Shown in pieces: positions 11,474 through 22,105 of a DNA stretch of 42,818 nt. The DNA is taken from contig WPDH01000071.1 of NCBI GenBank assembly GCA_019137255.1, positions 1 to 42,818 of the forward strand, in the 5' to 3' direction. The notes under the pieces were generated by a model, which saw nothing but the letters and a program-made list of their open reading frames with translations, searched no databases and was not told where the DNA came from. Origin of the DNA: Corinectria fuckeliana. Its lineage: Eukaryota > Ascomycota > Sordariomycetes > Hypocreales > Nectriaceae. Within the stretch, counting starts at the first letter, position 1. Every line of letters begins with the position of its first letter. Made by a program: the position numbers and the translations under genes.

Positions 11474-11644
11474 TTAATTACAGAACTTGGTGCAATAGCC
11501 ACACTTGCCCCCCATAACGCGCTCCGTGCACCCGCACTCGCAGGCGCAACGTTTGGTAGAATCAAGTACGTTTGCAGCGGCATCGGAGCAGTGGCTCGGC
11601 TGGCAGGCGGATGCCGAGGGCTGAGAGTTGGCGTGGGTGCACAT
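11474..11644 (-). CDS. Putative 56-aa cysteine-rich microprotein
   Basis: From ATG at 11644 to TAA at 11474-11476 the frame encodes 56 residues with 10 cysteines: C2, C14, C19, then CACECGC at 33-39 and a terminal CGYCTKFC (C48, C51, C55). Alternating CxCxCxC plus CxxC and CxxxC spacing is typical of metal-thiolate or small zinc-binding proteins, and there is no signal peptide. Upstream in this orientation is a TATA-like element about 107 bp from the ATG. It is followed by a C/A-rich leader (ACCAAACCACAACATC before ATG) that looks like a fungal 5' UTR. The frame is open further upstream, but with low-complexity, promoter-like sequence. Metal binding is an inference from spacing. It could also be a chance ORF. 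Confidence 0.5.
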   Translation of the reverse strand: MCTHANSQPSASACQPSHCSDAAANVLDSTKRCACECGCTERVMGGKCGYCTKFCN

Positions 11645-11750
11645 GATGTTGTGGTTTGGTGTCGGTTTTGGCTGGTTATTGCGTCGTTTTCGCGAGGCGA
11701 CTTGAAGAGTTGGTGTATGCTGACGATGAGGATTGGGCGAGGGAAGGCTT

Positions 11751-11758
11751 GTATATGT
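11751..11758 (-). promoter_or_regulatory. TATA-like box for the cysteine-rich ORF
   Basis: On the minus strand this reads CATATAC within GTACATATACAAGCC. It is followed by a CT-rich then CA-rich leader running to the ATG at 11644, the usual order of a fungal core promoter. Confidence 0.4.
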
Positions 11759-12336
11759 ACTCGTGGATGGGTGAATCACTGGGCATGGTGTTTTTTGATG
11801 TTTGACGTGCTGTTTCTTAGAGCATGACGAGGCACGAGGGCTGCTTTGATTCCGGCGTTGACAACCAGCGACGTGTTGTTCAGGACGTGGTACGCCAGGA
11901 ACGCGGTGCGGGAACACGGTGAGTGAATGAAAGACGAGGCCCTGCTCTGCATCTACCACGGCCGCGGTTCTTTGACGACGCCCGTGACTGGTCGCTTTGT
12001 CCAGGGCGCCTCTGTCCTACGAGGCGACGAGGGGTCTGAGGAGGTCCTCTTCGCGATGTCAACCCAGCTGCGCATCTCGATGGCGGCGGCTGCGGATGCG
12101 CGGCGTTTGGGCCGGCGGACGTACGCGAGGTCGCCGGAGAACATGGCCGGAGAGGGGGAGCATTTGGAAGCAGGAAGAGAAACGGGAACGGAGAGGGTGG
12201 TGTTTATAAGCGTGTGTGGGAGGTGGGAGAGGTACTGGCAGCTTGTTTATTGTCGACCTGTTGGGGAAGGGTTGGCGGCGACGTGAATGGCGAGGGGGGC
12301 TTTGCTTTGCTTTGTTCTATACTTTATGCCACATGG

Positions 12337-12376
12337 TGAATGAATGAATGAATGAATGAATAAATAAATGAATAAA
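12337..12376. repeat. (TGAA)n/(TAAA)n microsatellite
   Basis: Six perfect TGAA units (12337-12360) pass into TAAA/TGAA units up to 12376. Confidence 0.9.
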
Positions 12377-14109
12377 TGGCTTCAGCCGTGGTGTACTAAT
12401 AGTGTTGCAACTTGAATTTTCTTTTCCTTCCTTTTTTCCATTGGGGATTTCCTAGGTAGCTGGGGAAGACTGCCGTGGAGAACTGCTGTTCGCTGGTGCA
12501 GTTTGGGCTGTTGTGTTACTTGCTGATAACAGTTGAGTGAGGTCCGCGCCTCCAAGTCGTAGCGGCTTGCTTCGACGTTGACGTGCAGACCTCTTTGCGA
12601 CAACATGAGAGGACTATGCCGTGAGCTTAATACCTCGGTAGTGTTTGATTAGATACACGATATGCTTGTTGTAGAGATACAGTTGGAACCCATGAGAGAT
12701 GGAGGTGCTGAACTTGTAGATAGATGCAGGGTTTGGAGGTGCTGTACTACCTAGATATTCCGAACAAACTTGGTGTTGCTGGACCTTTGTGGTCGGCTTG
12801 TCAGCTTACAGTACACCCCCGGAGTTTTTATTAGATTAAGACCTTGAAGTAGGGTAAGCCTGATTTTTGTTAAGATACTCTCAAATCTGTATTATTCAAG
12901 CTCTTACATTGTATATTTCATAAAGGTAATCTCAGTTATGACTCTACTATTCATTGCGAGTATTTAATTGATTTATTCCTTATTATAGATTTATAGTTGC
13001 GTTAAGAAACCCACGTACGTAGTGATCCTTACAGCTAGTACCAAGCTAACAAAAATACAGGGGTTTGACTGTAGCTTGCTTCTTCAAGCTTAATACTTCA
13101 AAGGGCCTTGTTAAATTCCACGAGTTGCCAAACAATTGGCTTGCAGCTCGTGACGTTCACTTCGTGCCACTGCCGTCGCACGAGTAATCTGGCATCCGCG
13201 TCGCGTCGGCAGCAACCGAGCGGTCCGAGTGCGTCGCGAGTTGAATATCCCGACGTCTGGCGGAGGACCGACTCTTGTGGGTAAGATTTGATGTCTGAAC
13301 TTTGAAATTATTGCATAGGTACTTTGATAATTGGGGTTTCTTCGTGTCAGGTTCATTGGTGTCTCGTCTCAACCCATCGGATCATGTGGGTTTCGGCCCG
13401 TTGAATAACTTGGATGATGCTGGATGAAGAGGCCACTGGTCGGCTTGGAGATCAAGATTGGACGGGCGATGGCAGGAGCATGAAGTCACCGGGATCCTGA
13501 TTGCTATGTATGTTGTACCGGGGAGCTGAGTTACCGTCGCCGGGTTGAACGGGACTTTTGGCTGTGTGGTGCGAGAGGGCGCGACCCCTGTCGATCACCA
13601 ACTGCATCGGGGCGACCTGGTATGACCATCGTTGGCCACACATGCCGCCATGCAACGGCGTCGAGAGACAGGACCACCAATGGCACGGTCTGGCAAGAAG
13701 TATCCTTATGTACTGAACAAATCCAGGTTAGATGAACCATTCGAACCCTTCCTGTTCTGTTCGTACTTGCATTCAATACGCCGCAGATCTGACAATCCTT
13801 CAAAGCTAGCATCCCCGTTTTTTTGGCCCGCCGTCCTGAAGCAAGCCAGTGCGTTTTACTTGGATAGGCCTAGATACAAGGGGGCTTGCCGGGTTTGGAA
13901 GACTGTGCGCCCACTTCTGGATCCATCGCGACGAACGGTGTCGCCTGAGACGTCGACACGGTTGAACCGGGGTGCTAGCCTACCCGCTGCGACCCCGTCT
14001 AATACGCCCGGGCATCGAAGCCTTGGAGAAACGGGTTCAACGGGAGGGAGGGAGGAGGAAACGAAACAAGGTGCCGTAGGTGGTGGGTGGTGCTCAGCTG
14101 TGCCCGGTC

Positions 14110-14117
14110 TATATATA
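14110..14117 (+). promoter_or_regulatory. TATA box of the carboxypeptidase gene
   Basis: A perfect TATATATA lies 139 bp upstream of the ATG at 14256 and about 30-50 bp before the likely transcription start. Confidence 0.6.
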
Positions 14118-14255
14118 GGTAGGGAGAGAGACAGCTTCCCAGGCGGCTGCGATGCTGGGGAGTCCAGGGGTTTGGCTTTCTTGATCGAACATCTCTTTGC
14201 AGTGCCGGTCCGTGTCAGAAACAACACAAGATCCATCTTGAGAGCCGTCTTCGAC

Positions 14256-16020
14256 ATGTGGTTCGCGACCTTCTCGACGGCCCTGCTGGGCCTCGCCTCC
14301 GTGGCGCACGGCCTGCCCGGCCTGCTCCCCAACAGCAAGCTCTTCCGGACCGTGAGCCCGGCCGGCACCGAGATGAGCGTCTTCAAGAGCGAGGCGACGC
14401 AGGCGACGCTCGAGTACGTCACCAACTCGGGCGTGTGCGAGACGACGCCCGGCGTGAACCAGTACTCGGGGTACATCTCCGTCGGTGAGCAGTGCCCCCC
14501 ACGCGCGAGACGGACAACCTCGCGATGCCCTCACCTGCTGCGCCCGCCGCTAACGCACGCGCACGCGCCAAAGGCAAGAACATGAGCATGTGGTTCTGGT
14601 TCTTCGAGGCCCGCAACGACCCCGAGTCGGCGCCCTTGGCCCTCTGGCTCAACGGCGGCCCCGGCTGCTCGTCCATGGTCGGCCTCTTCCAGGAGAACGG
14701 CCCGTGCCGCTTCGTCAACAACGACACGGAGCCCTCGCTCAACCCGCACTCGTGGAACGAGCACGCCAACATGCTCTACGTCGACCAGCCCATCGGCGCC
14801 GGCTTCAGCTTCGGCTCGCGCAACGCCAACTCCACCGTCGAGGCCGCGCCCTACGTCTGGCTCTTCCTGCAGGCCTTCCTGGAGAACTTCGGCCGGTACC
14901 GGTCGCGCGACTTCGGCCTCTTCACGCAGTCGTACGGCGGCCACTACGGGCCCGAGTTCGCGCGCTACTTCCTGCGGCAGAACGAGGCCATCGCGGGCGG
15001 CCGCGCCATGGGCGAGGAGATCAACATGGTGGCGCTGGGCGTCAACAACGGCTGGATCGACCCGAAGCGCCAGTTCAAGTCGTACGCGACCTACGCCAAC
15101 GCCAACCCGTACAAGCAGATCCTCGACGACGACACCGTGGGGCGCTTCGTCGACGCCTACGAGGACTACTGCGTGCCGGCCATGGCGAACTGCACCGAGC
15201 CGACCGGGCAGACGGCCGCGTGCGCGCGCGCCGACTACGTGTGCAACCAGCAGATGTACTTCAACCTGCGCATCGCGAGCAAGGTCGACTTCAACGTGTA
15301 CGACGTGCGCGTGGGCGAGGCCGTCGACAGCCCGCCCGAGACCTTCCTGGGCTACCTCACGCGCGCCGACGTCATGGACAAGATCGGCGCCAAGACGCGG
15401 TTTGCCGAGTGCGACGAGACCCTGTACTCCGCCTTTGGCGATTCGGGAGACGGTGAGTGCCCTTGACACGAGAGGAGCGGCCAAGTACAGGCGAAAGGGG
15501 GGCAGAGGATCGTGTGTGCTGACTGGAGAGACAGACGCCCGCTCGTTCGCGGCGCCCCTGGTGGAAGTGATACAGCACAACATCAGCACTCTGATCTGGG
15601 CCGGCGACGCTGGTAAGTTGGCCACTGCCCGTCCCCATCCATCCCGGAAGAGGAACGCACACTGACATGCGGGGGGGGGGGGGGGGAAACAGACTGGATC
15701 TGCAACTGGGAGGGCAACCTGTGGGCGGCCAACGCGCTCGAGTGGTCCGGCCACAAGGAGTTCGCCTCCAAGGCCTTCACCAACTACACCGTCGACGGCA
15801 AGGTCCACGGCGAGTACAAGGTCGTGGACAACCTGGCCTTCCTCAAGGTGCACGAGGCCGGGCACGCGGTGCCGTACTATCGTGAGTGACTGACCGACCA
15901 ATGAGCCCCTGAAGATGCGGCCGTGTCCGGAGCTGACGAGTGTATGGTTTTATAGAACCGGAGACGGCGCTTCAAGTGTTTAAGCAGATGATGCAAAAGA
16001 AGCCTCTGACGTCGACGTGA
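14256..16020 (+). CDS. Secreted serine carboxypeptidase, peptidase family S10 (479 aa)
   Basis: Five exons: 14256-14484, 14574-15452, 15535-15612, 15693-15881 and 15956-16020. All four introns are phase 1 with GTGAG/GTAAG donors and TAAC/CTGAC-like branch sites. The protein starts with a signal peptide (about 1-19, cut before LPGLL). S10 landmarks follow in order: LALWLNGGPGCSSMVGL (98-114), YVDQPIGAGFS (145-155), the nucleophile elbow QSYGGHYGPE with Ser196, the acidic motif WAGDADWICN (391-400, catalytic Asp inside), and HEAGHAVPYYQPETAL with His453. Asn-glycosylation sites and disulfide cysteines are present. Length and motifs fit fungal carboxypeptidase S1-type enzymes, which remove C-terminal residues from peptides at acidic pH outside the cell or in the vacuole. 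The ORF extends far upstream of ATG 14256, but that part is promoter and has a TATA box. The gene is convergent with GPI12. Confidence 0.95.
15671..15686. repeat. 16-bp poly-G run in carboxypeptidase intron 3
   Basis: Sixteen consecutive G residues occupy the space between the CTGAC branch site and the AAACAG acceptor of intron 15613-15692, where a pyrimidine-rich tract would be usual. Homopolymers of this length are length-unstable and hard to sequence. Confidence 0.9.
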
Positions 16021-16412
16021 AGCCGAGACTGGCTGTATGGGCACTGGAGAATGTGGCAGGGCATATCGGATATCTGGCGTTGAGGTTGATGAGAGGCAGA
16101 GCCTCCCATTTCACGACAAAATTGCCGATAGCGGCTCAACTGTAATTCATAGTCTACATAGGTAGGTGTGGGAGGTAATCTGCAATAAGGCGTTTACATG
16201 ATTCATGGATGTGGGGCTGATACCACGCGCCCACAGGCACAATATGACAGAGCTTCCTAACGACATCATATCTCTGTTCCTTTCCTCTCGTACATTGGGT
16301 GACTACGTACAGCCGTGTCATGCATACAAACATGCCATGCTCGTGGGACCAGCGACCTAAATAACGCCCAAGGGTATGTGACAGCAAGCGTCATGGCTCT
16401 AATGCCGAGTAT
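16021..16412. other. Tail-to-tail intergenic region
   Basis: It separates the stop codons of the convergent carboxypeptidase and GPI12 genes and should hold both 3' UTRs. No other feature is seen. Confidence 0.6.
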
Positions 16413-17493
16413 CTACTTTACAAACTTCTCAAGCCGCAGGTCGTTGATGACCATGTAGCGGCTGAAGGTGATCCAGCCGTAGCGGAACCAGACCATCTGG
16501 CTCCGGTGCGCCTCCGTCATGGCCTTCCAGGCGGTGCTGTAGGCGTTGTGGCCGGCCAGCTGGTTGAGGAAGACAAAGCTGCCGGGGTGCGCCTCGTCCT
16601 TGGAGCCGCCGCTGACCATGGACCCGAGCAGCGTGACAAAGACGTCGAGGAAGGACGCGTACTTGCGGGCGAAGCTGACGGAGCTCAGGGTGTAGAGCCT
16701 GACGGGGCTGGACCAGTCGGGCCTGCCCTGCGTGAGGCCGGCGACGAAGGTGCGGGCGCCGTGGTACAGCGAGATGTGGTTGGGGTGCGACGAGACGCCG
16801 CGGGCGTCGAAGGTGACGAGGACGTCGATGTTGGCCGTGGGACGGTCGGCGTCTTGGGCGCGCTGGCGGGCGAGCTGCGGCGCAAAGGCGTTGCGGAGGA
16901 GGGTCGCGATCTTGTTGCGATCCCAGACGGTCGTCATCGAGTCGGGGAAGTCGGCCCTAATAGCATCCGTCAGTCAGTTTGCTCCGACTCCGGGGGGGTT
17001 GCGCCATCCAGAAGTACTAGAACGGGTCAACATGAACATACGGGCTGTCAACCACAAACACGTCGTCCTCGTCGCGCAGACCCAGGTTCATAGCGCTCTT
17101 GACCAGCTCCTTCTTGCGCGTGTCTCCCAGTCCGTCTGCGTTCCCTAAAAGCCACGGGCGAAAAAAACCAATCAGCCAAAAAGAAAAAAAGCGAACGACA
17201 TCTTTTCGCCTTTCCGCAAGATGCCACTGCGCTCAGCTCCCGCAGTCTTGGTGAAAAGGGCTCATACCGGTGCTCAAACACAATATCTTGACGTGGTTGC
17301 CCGTCTCGGGGCGGGTCAGGGCGAGGATGGTCGGGGCGAAGAACATGGCCTCGTCGTCGGGGTGGGCGATGAGCAGGCAGACGCGCTTGTTCGTGAGGGT
17401 CGGGAGGCGCGAGGGCGCGGCGCTCGCGACGAGGATGTAGAAGGACGGGAGGACGACCGCGAGGGCGGCGAGGACGAGGTAGAGGAGGTCCAT
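16413..17493 (-). CDS. GPI12: N-acetylglucosaminyl-phosphatidylinositol de-N-acetylase (PIG-L/Gpi12, 290 aa)
   Basis: Three exons on the minus strand: 17493-17268, 17144-17042 and 16956-16413, with introns of 123 and 85 bp. The N-terminus is one membrane anchor (about 3-26). It is followed by the zinc-site motif AHPDDEAMFF (H44, D46, D47), then STGNADGLGDTRKKEL across intron 1, VVDSPADFPDSMTTVWD across intron 2, a VTFD.RGVSSHPNH motif with the second metal/catalytic histidines, and a PIG-L-like C-terminus. The enzyme removes acetate from GlcNAc-PI on the cytosolic face of the ER, the second step of GPI-anchor synthesis, and is normally essential. Length matches the family. A GPI-anchored protein is encoded at 31017, but the two are not linked as an operon. 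The long frame antisense to exon 3 is a shadow. Confidence 0.93.
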
Positions 17494-18342
17494 AGTGGTG
17501 GTAGTAGTAGTTGCGGCCGGGGTGAGGGTATCTCGGTAGGTGTTCGTGGAGCTGTCCTGTTGAAGATGGAGTCGGTGGTGGAACTAAGATGCTGGCGCCC
17601 GCGAGCTGGTAGTGGAGCAGCCACGCAGCTGCAGGCGGGAGAACAGAACAACTCGCACGCGCACGGCGACAATCACATGAGTAGAGCACAAAAACCCAGT
17701 GAATGATGGGGTTGGGAGCTAGGCAGCAGTGTCGCGAGACAAGGATTTGGAGGGGAATTGAAGCTCTTGTGGGGGAAGTCTGGAGGGCAGCCCAGGTGAG
17801 GGGAGCACCACAAATGCCACCTTGCGAATGCGATTGCAGCCATTAAAGCCCCTGTCTAGTAAACGCGCTACTATGCAACTACCTACCCTATGATTTAGCG
17901 GCGTCCCGTACCTAGAGCTTGCTGTGTTTCCGCCATTCCGTCCATCCGCTAACGTTGTTGTGGCCGTCCAAACTTCGAGAGCGTTGGCGGATGAAAAGAA
18001 GCCGCAAGGGAGAAGAATGCATTCTTAAATTGCTTTCAGCTGAGGACAAAATACCGACTGAACCGGCCTGCATTTGATCACTGGAACCATCGAAGCAAAG
18101 CCGAGGCCGGTTACGATCTACTGTTATGCAGGTTAAATATGTAGGTTGGCTTACACGGGCTGATGTCACCTTCTCTGGCCTCAGGGGTCCCAGGGGAAAG
18201 CCCGCACTAAACCCGCCCGGGATCCAACAGCGGCTTGTCGACAGCTTGACGACTTCAACGCACCCGCAGCGTCACTCCGACCACCAACACGTCACCCCCA
18301 ACATCCTCCCACCCCCCGGCGCCACAGCCTCGCTATTCGGAA
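17494..18342. other. Divergent promoter region
   Basis: It lies between the start codons of GPI12 (minus) and the 18343 gene (plus) and carries both promoters. Short pyrimidine-rich and CA-rich leaders precede the plus-strand ATG. No gene is seen inside. Confidence 0.55.
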
Positions 18343-19051
18343 ATGGCCCGCCAGCGCAAAGAGAAACCCGTCAAGGGCATCCCGCTCAAGCAGCCCGATC
18401 GCTCCGGCCCCTCGGACGCCACGTTGCTCGACCTGGCGCAGGGGAAGAACCTCTTCGAGCAGGCCGCCGCCCGCCAGCGCGAGCTCGACGGGAAGGGCAA
18501 GGACGACGACATTGTCCTCTCTCCCGGTGCCGAGCGCTTCCTCGAAGCGGCCCTCTGGACGGCTACCCTCGCCATGATCCACTTCACCTTCGACGTGCTG
18601 GTCCAGCATCAATATGGCATGGAGGTCAACTGGCCGTCTATCTGGGGCCGGACTGCCCAGGCCTGGATCCGTACGCGTCCCTCCGTGTGCCGCTGCCTGG
18701 CCGTCCATCAATCTGATGGAATTCTTTGCTAACAACTCAATCATGATAGTCTTCTTCTTCATCTTCTACCCTCTACACCCCCACGATGCGAACCCGACCC
18801 TCATCCCTGGCGTGCCCCGAAAGTATCAACGTCCTATTCGCCAGGCCATCTTCTTCATCATGAGCGTCACCGCTGGCCCCTACCTCATCCACATCAGCAA
18901 CAAGTACGGATACCTCGCCGTCATGAAGAGAGCCCCGCCCCTCGGCTGCCTATGGCTTTGGTCTATCGTCGAGTTGGACCTCTTGTGGGCCGTCGTCAGC
19001 TTGTCCCTTGCCGTGGCGTGGGCTTGGAAGAAAGGATACGCTTTCGCATAA
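18343..19051 (+). CDS. Small multi-pass membrane protein of a conserved fungal family (209 aa)
   Basis: Two exons, 18343-18670 and 18750-19051; the intron (79 bp) has GTACGC, a GCTAAC branch and ATAG. The basic and polar N-terminus (about 1-60) carries an LSPGAERFLEAAL lead-in. The hydrophobic segments are near 68-90 (ending FDVLVQHQYG), 108-116 (FFFIFYPLHP), 135-155 (AIFFIMSVTAGPYLIHI) and a C-terminal one around 170-203 (LGCLWLWSIVELDLLWAVV), followed by WKKGY. The motif NKYGYLAVMKRAPPLGCLW.WSIVEL matches what I remember of a fungal domain of unknown function (DUF7719-like); that name is tentative. It probably sits in an internal membrane. The stop is 8 bp from the stop of the convergent neighbour. 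Confidence 0.85.
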
Positions 19052-19059
19052 ATATTTGG

Positions 19060-19812
19060 TCATTTTTCCAGTGGCCTCGCTGGGTCTGGTTCTAGGGGCT
19101 CTCCTACTGCTGCCGAACTATCCTCCGTCAAGTCTCTTGATCCTGATCTCTTAATGAGCTGATCCACATGCGTGAGCCGGCTCACGAGTTCCTCCAACCG
19201 ATGAATCCTGTCCCGTTGGTTCTCGACGAGAGCCTCGAGTTTCCGCGAGCTCTCGTCCATCTTCATCTCTCGCCACTTCGTTCTCGACTCGAGGTCTCTG
19301 AGCCTCGACGAGATCATGCTCATCTGCATGAACTGCACCCTCGCGGTCAAGCCCTCCCGCTGCCTCACAAGCTCTAAAGCCTTGGTTCTGACCGACATCC
19401 ATGCCATGGCCACCGACGTTCTCCCGCCCTGCCAACGGCGCGGGACGAGCGTCCATCTGTCGTCCTCATCGCCGATTGCCGCCTTCGACTCGGTATCGGC
19501 CACCAGGTCCAGAATGCGTTGCTCGAGATTGAGCAGATCATCCATGACAAAGGTGTACATCTGGTACTCGGGCTGGTAGTTGTGGAAGCTATCGTGCTGG
19601 GCATTGATGGCGGTTACGATGTCAGCGAGCCACGCCGACTCGGTCTTGTACCAGGACAAAGACGTCTTGACCCGGAAGTACTCATCGTCGCTGTTCCGGA
19701 GGTATGTGAGGCGGGCGTAGATTGTAGCGGCAATGGCCACGACGAATGTGAGGATGCCCGCGATGTTGGCGCTGATGGAGAGCGGCGAGTCTTGCTGGCC
19801 ACTTGCATCCAT
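19060..19812 (-). CDS. Membrane-anchored coiled-coil protein, fungal, unknown function (250 aa)
   Basis: Single exon. The ATG at 19812 is taken as start because the only codon further upstream in frame is a TTG. A short N-terminus precedes one membrane helix at about 13-33 (ISANIAGILTFVVAIAATI), then YARLTYLRNSDDEYFRVK and a helical soluble region. The C-terminal 80 residues form a likely coiled coil (about 172-225, rich in R, E and L heptads), and a short acidic/proline tail closes the protein. This layout of anchor plus cytosolic coiled coil recurs among fungal hypothetical proteins; I know no function. It runs convergently into the 18343 gene with 8 bp between stop codons, so their 3' UTRs must overlap. 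Confidence 0.8.
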   Translation of the reverse strand: MDASGQQDSPLSISANIAGILTFVVAIAATIYARLTYLRNSDDEYFRVKTSLSWYKTESAWLADIVTAINAQHDSFHNYQPEYQMYTFVMDDLLNLEQRILDLVADTESKAAIGDEDDRWTLVPRRWQGGRTSVAMAWMSVRTKALELVRQREGLTARVQFMQMSMISSRLRDLESRTKWREMKMDESSRKLEALVENQRDRIHRLEELVSRLTHVDQLIKRSGSRDLTEDSSAAVGEPLEPDPARPLEK

Positions 19813-20578
19813 TGGGTCATTGATGACGTTGAGTGATGGCTTAAGATACAATAGTACAATAATATGATGTAGATCTGGATTATGGATACATCGAGCTTCA
19901 ACTGACAGAGCTGATGAAGTCTAAGCTAGCTGACAGCTGAAATGAGGTTCCAATTCATCTTCAGTTAGGGGCACGTGTAGAAGCACGTGATGCTCTCGTA
20001 GTCCCCAGCAATGGCGGTTTTCCAGTAAAGACTCGACGACATTATCTATCGACAGTAGTAGACATGAGCTCAAAATGAAAAACGGTGTCAACGACAGAAT
20101 CGGGCTCTATTAATGGTGTACCAGCCAGTTTGCCAGTCCGCCAGGTATTACGAATCTCGCCTCCCGACCTCCGAGCCGCGGGAGTGGATCACGGCCTGCT
20201 TGCCTAACCGGGAAAGCCGGCTTAATAACCCCCGAGGCCGATGCCGTTATGCGGATGCGGGATGACATAAACTCGGCCCTGACACAGGCCGATGGCTGAT
20301 GTATGGCGAAAGGATTGGCGTGATGATGCCTTGGATGCCGTTGACTGGATTACATCACTGTGCTTGGCATGAAACACATAACGTTATGGCTCTGGCTTTG
20401 CCATGTTCAGGTTGGGTATCTAGCGTTATGTCGAGAAGCTGCATCTTAGACGGACGACGGTATAAGACAAGTCTGAGATGACTCGATAGAACATTTCCAA
20501 CTTCTCGTAGAACAAACTTCCTACCTCAAAATCTAAGCGCAGCACATATATTTCTTCTCAAGTAGCCCATCTCTCCCA
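19813..20578. other. Divergent promoter region with a TATA box for the reductase
   Basis: It lies between the starts of the coiled-coil gene (minus) and the reductase (plus). TATAAG at 20461-20466 sits 118 bp before the reductase ATG. No gene is seen. Confidence 0.55.
20461..20466 (+). promoter_or_regulatory. TATA box of the reductase gene
   Basis: TATAAG followed by a short leader containing CTTCCTACCTC and TCTCCCA up to ATG 20579. Confidence 0.5.
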
Positions 20579-21721
20579 ATGGCCGCCTCCACCCTCCAAG
20601 TCATCGTCAAGTCCCGTCCCAACGGCGCCATCGTCCCCGGCGACGTCTTCACGACGCGCACGCTCCCCGCCCTCTCACAGGAAGCCGTCTCGGACGGCCA
20701 GGTCCTCATCGAGACCCTGTACCTCTCCCTCGACCCCGTCATGCGCGAGTGGCTCAACGCCAGCAACGGCGTCCTGGAAACTGCCGTCGGCGAGCCCATG
20801 GCCGGCCCCACCCTCGGCCGCGTCCTCGCCTCCCGCGCCCCGAACATCCGGCCCGGCGCCCTCGTCACCACCTTCTCCGCCGGCTGGACCAGCGCCGCCG
20901 TGCTGCCGTCCGCCGCCGTCGAGGAGGTCACGTACCTGCCCGCCGGCCTGCCCGTCACCGACGCCCTCGGCGTGCTGGGGTTCACGGGCCTGACGGCCTA
21001 CTTCGCCATGCTGCGCGTGGGCAAGCCGCGGGCGGGCGAGACGGTCGTCGTGAGCAGCGCGGCGGGCGCGACGGGCAGCGTGGCGGCGCAGCTGGCCAAG
21101 ATCCGCGGCGCGCGGGTGGTTGGCATCGCCGGGGGCGCGGCGAAGGGCAAGTGGTTGAGGGAGCTGGGGGTCGACGAGGTGCTCGACTACAAGAGCGAGC
21201 GGTTCGAGGACGAGTTTGCGGAGGCCGTGAAAGGCGGGATCGACCTTTACTTCGATAACGGTGAGGCTGCGAGGGTGCGACGACGGATCTCGAGCTGATG
21301 CTGATGCTGATGGGAACTACAGTCGGCGGACGGACCCTCGAGCTGGTCTTGGACAACATCAAGGAGTTTGGCCGCATCATCATCTGCGGCGATACCAGCG
21401 GATACAACACAAGCAACCCCCACGGCATCAGAGTCAGTCCCGTCCGCCCTCCTCCCCCCTTTTTTACATAGCTAAGGCGGCCTTCAGAGCCTCTTCCCGC
21501 TGGCGCCCAAATCCGCCACCGTCCAAGGCTTCAACATCTTCGCCCATCTCGAGGACGCGGCGTCGGCTCGCGCGGAGCTGGCGCAGTGGCTGCAGGACGG
21601 GACGCTCCAACGCACGCAGACGGTCGTCAAGGGCGGACTCGAGGCTGCGCCGCAGGGGCTGGCGGATTTGTTCGCGGGGAAGAACACGGGCAAGATGCTG
21701 GTCGAGGTCCAGGCTGAGTGA
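20579..21721 (+). CDS. NADP-dependent medium-chain reductase (leukotriene B4 dehydrogenase/alkenal reductase type, 341 aa)
   Basis: Three exons: 20579-21260, 21323-21432 and 21488-21721, with introns of 62 and 55 bp. The N-terminal GroES-like half contains LSLDPVMREWLN and a GRVLAS strand. The Rossmann half begins near 159 with SSAAGATGSVAAQLAKI, the nucleotide-binding loop, followed by GARVVGIAGG, VDEVLDYKSERFEDE and YFDNVGG across intron 1. The structural and catalytic zinc ligands of true alcohol dehydrogenases are absent. These marks fit the zinc-free MDR branch (prostaglandin reductase, 2-alkenal or quinone reductases), which reduces alpha,beta-unsaturated carbonyls with NADPH in the cytosol. 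Length is normal. The physiological substrate cannot be told from sequence; detoxification of reactive carbonyls is a common role. Intron 1 holds three CTGATG units at 21296-21313. Confidence 0.92.
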
Positions 21722-22105
21722 CATCTATAATATACTTACAACAATGTTGACTACTGGGCGTTTGTTGTGGGGATCCTCCTCGTCATTGTGCGGGTTGGTT
21801 GCGCAGTTGCTCAGCAAGTTGGTCCCGGAGGCAGGCGCGAACTACGTACGGTGCGCAGGCAAGCAGGGTACGTTGTGAGCGTCTCGCACAGGACACAACC
21901 TAGCTTCTTCAACATCACTACACCTAATACAACTACTCGCTTTTCAGCCTCGTAAGAACGAGCGCATTCGTGAATCTCTCCGTCGCTTTTTTTCTTCTTT
22001 TTCGTTAACGTTTTAAGTCTTGCAACTCCCAACATCCTCTACGCTTATAGTGTTGGCTTGCTCAGCCACTACCATCAAGTTGTTGCAACACTTTCATCAA
22101 TACTA
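21722..22105. other. Intergenic region before the tRNA relic
   Basis: This is the 3' flank of the reductase gene. No coding or RNA feature is seen. Confidence 0.5.

Larger units (their letters stand above)
11645..14109. other. Long intergenic region with no firm gene
   Basis: The leader of the cysteine-rich ORF occupies the left end. GC-rich open frames at 11776-12300 on both strands are ambiguous and not called. A tetranucleotide microsatellite lies at 12337-12376. An AT-richer stretch at about 12830-13010 may be an old repeat remnant. The right part is the distal promoter of the carboxypeptidase gene. Confidence 0.5.

Noticed and set aside
11776..12144. Minus-strand frame starting MFSGDLAYVRRPKRR with a TATA-like TTATAAAC upstream, continuing after one TAG as RTAFLAYHVLNNTSLVVNAG
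   Set aside because: The frame is broken by an in-frame TAG, no convincing intron removes it, and the plus strand is equally open here. It could be a broken small gene, but neither strand has a recognisable family.
14531..15901. 456-aa minus-strand open frame opposite the carboxypeptidase
   Set aside because: It is a GC3-driven shadow of a well-supported S10 gene. Its Val/Gly/Ala/Arg-rich composition is typical of antisense frames.
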